From contig NZ_VUME01000002.1 in the NCBI RefSeq assembly GCF_009696325.1, positions 124,001 through 188,000 on the forward strand: a stretch of DNA of 64,000 nt. Direction: 5' to 3'. The notes under the pieces are model-generated. The model saw only the letters and a program-made list of their open reading frames with translations, ran no database searches and had not been told where the DNA came from. Position numbers and translations under genes: made by a program. The number at the start of each line of letters is the position of its first letter. Positions within the stretch are counted from its first letter, which is position 1. The stretch is from Collinsella sp. WCA1-178-WT-3 (M1) (GTDB lineage: Bacteria; Actinomycetota; Coriobacteriia; Coriobacteriales; Coriobacteriaceae). Positions 1 through 6,575 of this stretch are shown here, in pieces.

Positions 1-24
1 CGCAGGGTAGCTAGTTTGCCTGCT

Positions 25-186
25 CGCCACGAAATGGGCCTATATACTACGTTTGACCGGCTACCCTCAACCATGCCGAGAATCGCAAAATCAAAACCGC
101 AGGTAGAAGGCTTGCCAATTTTCAAAAAATACCCGCATGGTCGCCCCATGCGGGTTAAACGTAGTAGATAGGCCCATTTCGTGGCG
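25..186. repeat. Long palindromic element (copy 1 of a family with a conserved interior)
   Basis: Two 34-nt arms (25-58 and 153-186) are inverted complements at 32 of 34 positions and would form a long stem. A perfect 10-bp hairpin lies inside at 131-155. The interior at 81-114 contains CCGCAGGTAGAAGGCTT, which recurs in the palindrome at 1461-1620 although the outer arms differ completely. No coding potential is seen. It lies downstream of the minus-strand peptidase gene. A mobile palindromic repeat or a structured RNA are both possible. Confidence 0.75.
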
Positions 187-197
187 GCATTCATGTG

Positions 198-228
198 ATG
201 CGGCAAAGGGGCTGTCCCTTTGCCGCAT
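198..228 (-). terminator. Hairpin downstream of the M24 peptidase gene
   Basis: A perfect 13-bp stem (198-210 with 216-228) with a 5-nt loop sits four bases past the minus-strand stop codon. There is no clear U-tract, so intrinsic termination is plausible rather than certain. Confidence 0.5.
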
Positions 229-231
229 TGC

Positions 232-1320
232 CTAGTCTAGGCGGACCGGATCGTGGGGGTAGGCGTTGAGGATCTCGACGCCGCTCTCGGTGACCAGGGC
301 AAGGTCCTCGATGCGGACGCCGGTGCGGCCGGGGAGGTAGATGCCCGGCTCGATGGAAAACGTCATGCCCGGCTCCACGGCCTGCTCGTTGACGAGCGAG
401 ACGTCACCCGGCTCGTGGTCTTGCAGGCCGATCGAGTGTCCCAGACGGTGCGTAAAGTACTTGCCATAACCCGCGTCCTCAATCACGTCGCGCGCGGCAC
501 GGTCCAGATCGCACATACGCACGCCCGGTGCGATGAGCGCCTCGGCGGCCTCGTTGGCGCGGCGCACGATGTCGTAGATGCGTGCCGTCTCCTCGTCCGG
601 CTCGCCCCAAAAGAACGTGCGCGTCATGTCCGAGCAGTAGTTGCGACGACGCCCGCCAATGTCGAACAGCACCACGTCGCCACGCTTGAGTACCGTATCG
701 TCTGGCTCGTGGTGCGGGTCGCCGGCGTTGGCGCCAAAGCTCACGATGGGCGGAAAGCTAAAGCCCTCGCAATCGTGCTTGCGATACAGGCCAAGCATCT
801 GGTCGGCGATCTCGCGCTCTGTCACGCCTTCGTGGACGAGCTCGATCGCGTCGGCCATCACGGCGTCGTTAGCGGCCGAGGACACGCGCATAAGCTCCTG
901 CTCGGCGGCGTCTTTGTAGGTTCGCGTGGCGGTCACGGCAAAATCGCCTAGGAAGAATTCGCTCGCGGCATGGCGCTCCATGAGGGGCATCAAGAAGCCG
1001 GAGCGCATGACGGTGTCGATGCCGAGCGGTTTGGTCGGATCAACCTCGCGAGCGATGGCGTCGGCCACGACGTCGGTATCGGTGTGGTACGCGACGCGGG
1101 CATTTTCATACTCGGGCAACTGATGCAGCGCGTTGACCAAGATCACGGGCTCGCTACCGCGTGCGAGCAGTACGCCGCAAAAACGCTCGAACATATCGGC
1201 ATAAAAGCCGGTCAGGTAATAAATCGACCACGGGTCGTTTACGAGCAGCTGCGCGCCGGGGTGCTGAGCCTCGAGCGCATCGAGCACGCGTGCCACGCGC
1301 TGGTCATCGACATGTGCCAT
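232..1320 (-). CDS. M24-family Xaa-Pro aminopeptidase-like metallopeptidase
   Basis: This 362-aa protein has the two-domain layout of prolidase/aminopeptidase P enzymes, which cleave peptides at Xaa-Pro bonds in the cytoplasm. The creatinase-like N-domain covers about residues 1-135 and the pita-bread catalytic domain about 140-362. The five metal ligands of the family can be read as Asp220 (FDIGG), Asp231 (SDMTRTFF), His295 (GHSIG), Glu324 (SIEPGIY) and Glu338 (RIEDL), so it should bind two metal ions and be active. The ATG at 1320 is preceded by GAAAGGA. It stands alone on the minus strand between palindromic repeats. Whether it prefers Xaa-Pro dipeptides (PepQ) or longer peptides (PepP) cannot be told from the sequence. 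Confidence 0.88.
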   Translation of the reverse strand: MAHVDDQRVARVLDALEAQHPGAQLLVNDPWSIYYLTGFYADMFERFCGVLLARGSEPVILVNALHQLPEYENARVAYHTDTDVVADAIAREVDPTKPLGIDTVMRSGFLMPLMERHAASEFFLGDFAVTATRTYKDAAEQELMRVSSAANDAVMADAIELVHEGVTEREIADQMLGLYRKHDCEGFSFPPIVSFGANAGDPHHEPDDTVLKRGDVVLFDIGGRRRNYCSDMTRTFFWGEPDEETARIYDIVRRANEAAEALIAPGVRMCDLDRAARDVIEDAGYGKYFTHRLGHSIGLQDHEPGDVSLVNEQAVEPGMTFSIEPGIYLPGRTGVRIEDLALVTESGVEILNAYPHDPVRLD

Positions 1321-1460
1321 ACATCGTCCTTTCGTTAGGTTGCCACCATGGTATCCCCAATGCCAGGGTAGTCAATTTGGGACGGGGCTATTTTAGCTGC
1401 GTCAAACATGCGAGCTGATAGGTAAAAGTAGTCAATAAGGTACCGTCCCAAATGGGCTGG

Positions 1461-1620
1461 TTTCAAAACTATGGCGGATTATGGGGCTGGACCTGTACTA
1501 CTTGACCATGGGAAAAATCGCGAAATTAAAACCGCAGGTAGAAGGCTTATCAAAAATCGAAAATTGCCGGTATGGGTGGGGGTCTCCGAATCAGCCCCGT
1601 AATCCGGCATAGTTTTGAAA
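1461..1620. repeat. Long palindromic element (copy 2 of the conserved-interior family)
   Basis: Arms of 29 nt (1461-1489 and 1592-1620) are inverted complements at 27 of 29 positions. The interior at 1516-1548 matches the element at 25-186 almost base for base (AAAACCGCAGGTAGAAGGCT is shared), while the arms are unrelated to those of that element. The pattern is a conserved core inside variable, self-complementary arms. Confidence 0.72.
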
Positions 1621-1661
1621 TGGCACTAAAGTAGGCACAAGCTAAATACCGATCCCAAGGC

Positions 1662-1729
1662 AAGTTGCGGTGGAATAGTTCCTTGATGCCGGGGTTTTGG
1701 CGGAAATCGGGAATTATTTCACCGCAATT
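1662..1729. repeat. Imperfect palindrome, about 20-nt arms
   Basis: GTTGCGGTGGAATAGTTCC near 1664-1682 pairs imperfectly with GGAATTATTTCACCGCAA near 1710-1727, enclosing about 27 nt. It is nested in the composite repeat cluster upstream of the DUF1667 gene stop. No coding content is seen. Confidence 0.5.
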
Positions 1730-1787
1730 GAGGAGGGGCGGGGTGGATGGCGGGGTAGCTAAAAGAGCACCGTCCCAAACGAGCTGC

Positions 1788-2186
1788 TTAGATCGGGTCG
1801 ATGTCCATGCTGGCGATGAGGTCGGTACCGGTGCCTAGGAGGTTGGGGAGGACTACATCGCCCATGCGGATGGGGGCTTTGACCACTAGGCCGCGGATGA
1901 GGTCCATGGTCTGGGCATGGAGTTCGAGCGGGATGGCCTCGGCCGTGCGAACGGGCAGCAGTGCCTCGTCGCCGCTTGATACTGCCACGGTGGTAGTGAG
2001 GACGCGCATGGGGCAGGTGAGCTCCTGATGTGCGAATTTATCGCCGCGCGGGCAGCTGTTGCCGGTCACGGCGCGCACCGTCGCCACGCGGTCGTCGGCC
2101 CCGCGCTCCACTTCCACCGTAAGGAGGCACTCGGATGGGCAGGTGGTGCAGTTGAACTGTAGCGTCTCGATCACATTTGTGCTCAT
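1788..2186 (-). CDS. DUF1667 domain protein, small cysteine-rich redox partner
   Basis: A 132-aa protein with an N-terminal cysteine cluster CTTCPSEC and further Cys residues in GNSCPRG and TCPMRV, as in DUF1667 proteins. These are small, probably metal- or Fe-S-binding proteins encoded beside GlpA-like and FAD/NAD oxidoreductases in anaerobes. It is the last gene of a three-gene minus-strand unit, with a 2-nt gap to the upstream oxidoreductase and GGAGG before its ATG. By context it should help electron transfer in the same enzyme complex. The substrate of that complex is not shown by the sequence. Confidence 0.8.
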   Translation of the reverse strand: MSTNVIETLQFNCTTCPSECLLTVEVERGADDRVATVRAVTGNSCPRGDKFAHQELTCPMRVLTTTVAVSSGDEALLPVRTAEAIPLELHAQTMDLIRGLVVKAPIRMGDVVLPNLLGTGTDLIASMDIDPI

Positions 2187-2188
2187 GG

Positions 2189-3610
2189 CTATGCCTCCTC
2201 GACGGGCTCGACGGAAAGGATAATCTCGCTGGCACCCAGGTCGAGCGCTCGCTGTATCACCTTTGCCGGCAGCGGGAAGCTTTCCATAACGCTCGGTTTA
2301 AACGCGCGGACCTTGCCCGTAAGCAGTTCCTCGTCGTCCGCCAGAATGCGCACGCGGGCGGCATCGACCGGCCGGCGCACGCGGAAGTTGAGCCTGGTGA
2401 GTGCCACGGCCGTAATGCGTCCCGGCAGCGCGTAGCCGGCGATGCCGGCAGGGCAGACCGTGAGCTGGCAGCCAGCGCCCGTTTCGACATCCGCGCCGGT
2501 CCCCAGCGCGTACGTCGCCGCGGCTGCGCCGGCACGCTCGGACTCGGTCGTCACGTTGTCGGCCAGGTCGTGCACGTGCAGCACGTTGCCGCAGGCAAAG
2601 ATGCCCGGCACGCCCGTCTGCAGGCTCTGGTCCACCACGGCGCCGCGCGTGCGCGGGTCAAGCTCAACACCCGCGCCTACCGAAAGCTCGTTCTCGGGAA
2701 TCAAACCTACCGAAAGCAGCAGCGTGTCGCACGGAACGATGCGCTCGGTCCCCGGAATGGGCGCCAGATTTTCGTCGACCTGGCTCACCTCGACGGCCTC
2801 CACGCGGTCGTGCCCAATCACGCGTGTGACGGTGGTGGACAGGTGCAGCGGAATGCCAAAATCGTCCAGGCAATTCTTTACATTGCGGCGCAGGCCGTTG
2901 GCGTATGGCATAAGCTCGTACACGCCCTCGACCGAAATCCCCTCGAGCGTGCAGCGACGCGCCATGATGAGCCCAATGTCGCCCGAGCCTAAAATGACGG
3001 CGCGCGAGCCGGGCTTGAGGTTGTCGATGTTGATGTATCGCTGCGCCAGGCCGGCGGTAAACACGCCGGCGGGGCGGCTGCCGGGAATCTTGATCTCGCT
3101 GCGCGTGCGCTCGCGACACCCCATGGCAAGGACGACGGCGCTCCCGATGAGCTGCAACATGCCGGCGGGGCTCATGAGCGTGACGGTGTGTGCCGAGGCA
3201 TCGCTCGCCGCGCCACTTGCGCCCGCGCCTGCGACTTTGTCCTCGCTTGAGTCGATCCCAATCACCATACTGTCCAGGAACAGTGCGATATCGGTTTTGC
3301 GCACCTGGTCGATAAAGCGCTGTGCGTACTCGGGACCGGTCAGTTCCTGCTTAAAGTGTGAGAGGCCAAAGCCCGGGTGGATGCACTGGCGCAGGATGCC
3401 GCCCAGGTGCTGTTCGCGCTCAACGATGGCCACGCGCGCTCCGGCCTTGTGTGCAGCAAGTGAGGCCGCCATGCCGGCAGGTCCGCCGCCGATAACGACT
3501 ACGTCGAACGCCTGCGTCTGCACGGCGCCGGCAGCAATTGATACCCTGGCGGCATCTGCGAAAGTGCACTCGACGCCCGATACCGCACCCATATCGATAC
3601 TCGTCGCCAT
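2189..3610 (-). CDS. FAD/NAD(P)-dependent oxidoreductase, GlpB-like partner
   Basis: A 473-aa class II pyridine-nucleotide disulfide oxidoreductase-type flavoprotein. An FAD-binding GGGPAG motif lies at about residues 41-46, and a second Rossmann motif GSGDIG for NAD(P) at about 208-213. The ~30 residues before the first beta-strand are low-complexity and could mean that translation starts later. It lies 1 nt after the stop of the GlpA-like gene and 2 nt before the DUF1667 gene. This trio is common in anaerobic Firmicutes and Actinobacteria, where it is annotated as a glycerol-3-phosphate or 2-hydroxyacid dehydrogenase module feeding electrons to NAD or menaquinone. The exact substrate is undetermined. 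Confidence 0.82.
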   Translation of the reverse strand: MATSIDMGAVSGVECTFADAARVSIAAGAVQTQAFDVVVIGGGPAGMAASLAAHKAGARVAIVEREQHLGGILRQCIHPGFGLSHFKQELTGPEYAQRFIDQVRKTDIALFLDSMVIGIDSSEDKVAGAGASGAASDASAHTVTLMSPAGMLQLIGSAVVLAMGCRERTRSEIKIPGSRPAGVFTAGLAQRYINIDNLKPGSRAVILGSGDIGLIMARRCTLEGISVEGVYELMPYANGLRRNVKNCLDDFGIPLHLSTTVTRVIGHDRVEAVEVSQVDENLAPIPGTERIVPCDTLLLSVGLIPENELSVGAGVELDPRTRGAVVDQSLQTGVPGIFACGNVLHVHDLADNVTTESERAGAAAATYALGTGADVETGAGCQLTVCPAGIAGYALPGRITAVALTRLNFRVRRPVDAARVRILADDEELLTGKVRAFKPSVMESFPLPAKVIQRALDLGASEIILSVEPVEEA

Positions 3611-3611
3611 C

Positions 3612-5084
3612 CTAGCGCACCCCCTTCAACGGTCCCTCTACCAGCCAGGAGCCATCGTCTTCCAACGGTACCTCGCTGGGGTCGCAGCCCAGCTCGCGGG
3701 CCAGAATCCGCACCACGCGGCTCTGGCAAAAGCCGCTCTGGCACCGACCCATGCCGGCACGACAGCGGCGCTTGACGCCCTCGACCGAAACCGCACCCGG
3801 GCGGCGTCGGATCGCGGCCACGATCTCGGCCTCGGGCACCGTCTCGCAGCGGCAGACAATCTGCCCCCACGTGGGGTCGGACTCAATGAGCTCCTCCTTG
3901 CGCGCAAGCGGCGCGCGGTCAAAGTCGTCCGGCGCACGGCGGACGGGGTTCCAGTCGCCACGTTGGCACAGCACCACACCCGCCTCGCGCAGCACCTGCT
4001 CCATGCGCTCGGCAATGGCCGGAGCGCTCGCTACGCCCGGCGACTGAATGCCCGCCGCCTGGAACAGCCCCGGCACCACGGCGGACTGTCCAATAAAAAA
4101 GTCGTTCGTTCCCTTAATGACCGGACGCCCGCCGGCAAACGCTCGCACCACGCGGCGCGTATCCAGATCGGGCACCAGCTTGCGCGCGCCGCTCAGCAGC
4201 GCGTCGACATCGCCCGCATAGGTCTGCGTGTCGCCCGCCTCGCGCACAGCGGCCGTCGCGGTGATCACCGTGTTGCCGTGGACGGTGCCCGTAACGATGA
4301 CGCCCTTGGAAACCGGCGTGGGAACGGGGTAGAGCGGCATGAGTGCGCGCGGCTCCTTGTCCAGCACCACAATGTTGCCCTGGCGCCAGACCATCTGGAA
4401 CTCCTCGGCGCCCGCCATATGCGAGATGTCTGCGGCGCCGTTGCCCGCTGCGTTAATCAAATAGCGGCAGCGCACATCACCGGCCGGTGTCACCAGCGTA
4501 AAACGAGCGGTCCCGTCACCGCTCCTGTCGCCAGCGCCGGGAGCTACCTCGATCGTCTCCACCGGTGCGGAGCGCACAAACGTCACGCCGTTGGCTACGG
4601 CGTTCTCCATCGCGGCGATGGCGACCTCAAACGGATCGACATAGCCGGTCGAGGGACACCACAACGCGCACGTGGCCTGGGCGCTGGCGCGCGGCTCCAG
4701 CTCGTGGATGCGCTCGGCCCCGATGATCGCCAACTCGGGTACGCCGTTTGCCAGCCCGTTGCCTTGCAGCTGCTCCAGCTGCGCGCGGTCTTGGTCGCTA
4801 AAGCCCAGCACCATGGACCCGGTGCGGCAAAACAAAAAGCCCAGCTCCTGGGCCCACGTGCCATATAGCTCGCAGCCGCGGGCGTTGACCTGAGCCTTAA
4901 CCGTGCCCGGCGCCGGATCGTAGCCGGCGTGCACCAGGCCGCCGTTGGCCTTCGACGCGCCCAGGGCAATGTCGTTGGCCGCCTCGACCACGCAGATGGA
5001 CAGGTCATAGCGTGCGAGCTGCCGCGCGATGGCGCATCCGGTGATGCCCGCGCCCACAATCGCGATATCAAACGTTTCTGTCAC
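3612..5084 (-). CDS. GlpA-like FAD-dependent dehydrogenase with C-terminal BFD [2Fe-2S] domain
   Basis: A 490-aa DAO-type flavoprotein. The N-terminal GAGITG dinucleotide fold (residues ~11-16) binds FAD. The C-terminal ~80 residues form a bacterioferritin-associated-ferredoxin-like domain with Cys411, Cys413, Cys441, Cys448 and Cys453 (CRCE, RRC, RCQSGFC). This architecture is that of anaerobic glycerol-3-phosphate dehydrogenase subunit A and related 2-hydroxyacid oxidases. Translation starts at GTG 5084, preceded by GGAGG. It is first in a three-gene unit, with a palindrome (5102-5116) immediately upstream that is a candidate operator. No glycerol kinase or facilitator is nearby, so glycerol 3-phosphate as substrate is only one option. 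Confidence 0.82.
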   Translation of the reverse strand: MTETFDIAIVGAGITGCAIARQLARYDLSICVVEAANDIALGASKANGGLVHAGYDPAPGTVKAQVNARGCELYGTWAQELGFLFCRTGSMVLGFSDQDRAQLEQLQGNGLANGVPELAIIGAERIHELEPRASAQATCALWCPSTGYVDPFEVAIAAMENAVANGVTFVRSAPVETIEVAPGAGDRSGDGTARFTLVTPAGDVRCRYLINAAGNGAADISHMAGAEEFQMVWRQGNIVVLDKEPRALMPLYPVPTPVSKGVIVTGTVHGNTVITATAAVREAGDTQTYAGDVDALLSGARKLVPDLDTRRVVRAFAGGRPVIKGTNDFFIGQSAVVPGLFQAAGIQSPGVASAPAIAERMEQVLREAGVVLCQRGDWNPVRRAPDDFDRAPLARKEELIESDPTWGQIVCRCETVPEAEIVAAIRRRPGAVSVEGVKRRCRAGMGRCQSGFCQSRVVRILARELGCDPSEVPLEDDGSWLVEGPLKGVR

Positions 5085-5101
5085 AGTGCCTCCAAGACGA
5101 G

Positions 5102-5116
5102 TTGACAGGCTGTCAA
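5102..5116. promoter_or_regulatory. Candidate operator TTGACAG-G-CTGTCAA upstream of the GlpA-like operon
   Basis: A perfect 7+7 palindrome around one central base lies 17 nt upstream of the GTG at 5084. It fits a dimeric regulator. The half-site resembles those of the Crp/Fnr family (TTGAC/GTCAA), but the centre is one base longer than usual, so the family is not assigned. Confidence 0.45.
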
Positions 5117-5252
5117 TAAGGCTATCCTACGGTGTGCGCATCCCCCGCGCAGCGGCAATGCGGCGAACAGCCCCGCTGCATCCGCCAACGGCAGGCGAGG
5201 GGGGAGACTCAGGTCAATCGGTGACCTCGTCTGGCACCCCTGTTGTCAAAGG

Positions 5253-5793
5253 TTTGTCTCGTTCTGTAACGGTAAGCAGAAGAGTTGGGTTCCAGATGTT
5301 ACAGATCGATACGTTTGCCAGGCGGGCCCTCTGTTTGTCTTGATTTGTAACAGTAAGAATAGAAAATCGGTCCTATGTGTTACAGATTGAGATTTAAAGT
5401 CAGGGAGAGGTCATCTGTCTCGATCTGTAACATCTCGGTACCGTTTTGGGGTCTAGATGTTACAGATTTAGATGAACCCATCAGTCGGTTTCGAATGTCT
5501 AAATCTGTAACAGTTCGACCTGTTTTTGCCGAGTTGTTGTTACAGATTGAGATATTGAGATTGGACATTTTCCTTTGTCTTGATCTGTAACAGATAGAAG
5601 GGTTTCTGGCCCCTAGTTGTTACAGATTGAGATATTTAACGGAGGGCTCACCGTTCATCTTGATCTGTAACAGTAGGGACTGATTCTGGAGCCAAGATGT
5701 TACAGATTGAGATTGTAGTCGGGGAGAGAACGGTTTGTCTAATTCTGTAACATCTGGACCCGGATTCCGCTCTCACCTGTTACAGATTGAGAT
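5253..5793. repeat. 80-nt-period array of alternating inverted half-sites (TGTTACAGATTGAGAT / TGTCTTGATCTGTAACA)
   Basis: Seven forward half-sites begin at 5297, 5378, 5458, 5538, 5618, 5698 and 5778. Seven inverted half-sites end at about 5270, 5351, 5432, 5512, 5592, 5672 and 5752. Both series advance by exactly 80 nt after the first 81-nt step. Forward sites are followed by ~22 variable nt, then an inverted site, then exactly 25 variable nt (five times over). The variable parts are only weakly alike. The 80-nt period is not a multiple of 3 and stops occur in every frame, so it is not coding. It fills most of the gene-free stretch 5085-5883. It may be an array of hairpins or of protein-binding sites; no cas gene is near. 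Confidence 0.9.
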
Positions 5794-5840
5794 GTTTCTA
5801 TCCGCCCATGCCTGCGACCTGCCAAATCGTTAACCCCCGT

Positions 5841-5863
5841 GTTACACTAACTCGAGTTGTAAC
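5841..5863. promoter_or_regulatory. GTTACA-N11-TGTAAC dyad in front of the zinc-ribbon gene
   Basis: Six-base arms GTTACA (5841-5846) and TGTAAC (5858-5863) reuse the core of the neighbouring array half-site. The sequence between them contains the perfect palindrome AACTCGAGTT. TACACT at 5843-5848 could be a -10 box. It lies 21 nt before the start codon at 5884, so it is a candidate operator linking the array to that gene. Confidence 0.4.
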
Positions 5864-5883
5864 TACCCCGAAAGGTATCCGTA

Positions 5884-6315
5884 ATGTCCAAGTACATCTC
5901 TGAGCTCATGTCGCCGCAGCTTATGGGCGTCATCTATGCCTTTGTTGGCTTTATCATCGCCCTGTACGTGCTGTCGGTCGTCTATGTGTTTATTGACGCC
6001 CGCCGCCGCGGCGCCAGTGCCTACGTGGCCTGGGGCATTATTGCCCTCATCCCGTTTGTAGGCCTCATCGCCTACCTGGTCCTGCGCCCGCACTCCTATG
6101 CGGCCGACCGCGAGGAGCAGGAGCTGGACATGGCCTTGCGCGAGCGTCAGCTTGCCCAGTACGGCACCTGCCCGCAGTGCGGTGCGCCCATCGAGAAGGA
6201 CTTTGTGGTCTGCCCGGTGTGCGACACCCAGGTTCGCAACGTGTGCCCCAGCTGCCATCGCCCGCTCGACGCGCACTGGAAGGTCTGCCCCTACTGCCGA
6301 ACTCGCATCCAGTAG
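5884..6315 (+). CDS. Membrane protein with two transmembrane helices and double zinc ribbon
   Basis: A 143-aa protein. Hydrophobic segments at about residues 13-37 and 46-67 (the second in a PLDc_N-like context, GIIALIPFVGLIAYLVLRPH) are followed by a charged linker and a cytoplasmic double zinc ribbon. The ribbon ligands are four CxxC pairs: Cys96/99, Cys110/113, Cys121/124 and Cys135/138. Function is unknown; such proteins are often regulators or scaffold-like membrane proteins. An AAAGG-type ribosome site precedes the ATG. It is monocistronic: an array of repeats lies upstream and a GC-rich hairpin downstream. Confidence 0.75.
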   Translation: MSKYISELMSPQLMGVIYAFVGFIIALYVLSVVYVFIDARRRGASAYVAWGIIALIPFVGLIAYLVLRPHSYAADREEQELDMALRERQLAQYGTCPQCGAPIEKDFVVCPVCDTQVRNVCPSCHRPLDAHWKVCPYCRTRIQ

Positions 6316-6419
6316 CGCATCCATCGCCGGGCCGGCCGCAAGCCACGGACACGCCGCGCGCCACGCGAACGCCGCGCGCCCTGCACCCGCCCCCACGCGA
6401 TGAAGCATGCGTAGAAATT

Positions 6420-6450
6420 CGCCCGCCGTGCCATTCAGGTGCGGCGGGCG
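6420..6450 (+). terminator. GC-rich hairpin after the zinc-ribbon gene
   Basis: CGCCCGCCG at 6420-6428 pairs with CGGCGGGCG at 6442-6450, with a short inner stem. The following T-run is weak (CTTGTAT), so efficiency as a terminator is uncertain. Confidence 0.5.
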
Positions 6451-6451
6451 C

Positions 6452-6479
6452 TTGTATACCTAGGTAACCTGCCTATAAT
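6452..6479 (+). promoter_or_regulatory. Sigma-A type promoter of thrS
   Basis: TTGTAT (6452-6457) and a consensus TATAAT (6474-6479) are separated by 16 nt. The predicted transcript start lies about 90 nt before the thrS ATG. No T-box features are seen in this leader. Confidence 0.6.
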
Positions 6480-6575
6480 GATGCAAGTCAAAACGCACGC
6501 GCCGGCAAGCGCAATGCACACTGCACGGCGCCAAGCAGCACTTGCACAAGGCATCCGAGAGGAGAAAACATACCC

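Larger units (their letters stand above)
1371..1787. repeat. Composite palindrome cluster (GGGACGGGGC family, degenerate, with nested palindromes)
   Basis: The 467-nt gap between the peptidase and the DUF1667 gene is made of repeats. The left boundary at 1376-1400 carries the motif TTTGGGACGGGGCTATTTTAG and the right boundary at 1753-1779 its inverted complement with a few mismatches. A further partial inverted copy lies at 1441-1453. Two other palindromes (1461-1620 and 1662-1729) sit inside, as if elements had inserted into one another. The same boundary motif forms near-perfect palindromes at 21118-21228 and 37915-38027. No gene is visible here. Confidence 0.6.

Noticed and set aside
2442-4868. 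808-codon plus-strand open frame
   Set aside because: It lies opposite the two flavoprotein genes, is low-complexity, and arises from GC-rich codon bias.
5375-5590. Small protein genes within the 80-nt array on either strand
   Set aside because: The period is not a multiple of three, no ribosome site precedes them, and the peptides just reflect the repeat in shifting frames.
5253-5793. CRISPR array
   Set aside because: Repeats alternate in orientation every ~40 nt, are only 16-17 nt, spacers share weak similarity, and no cas gene or leader is near.
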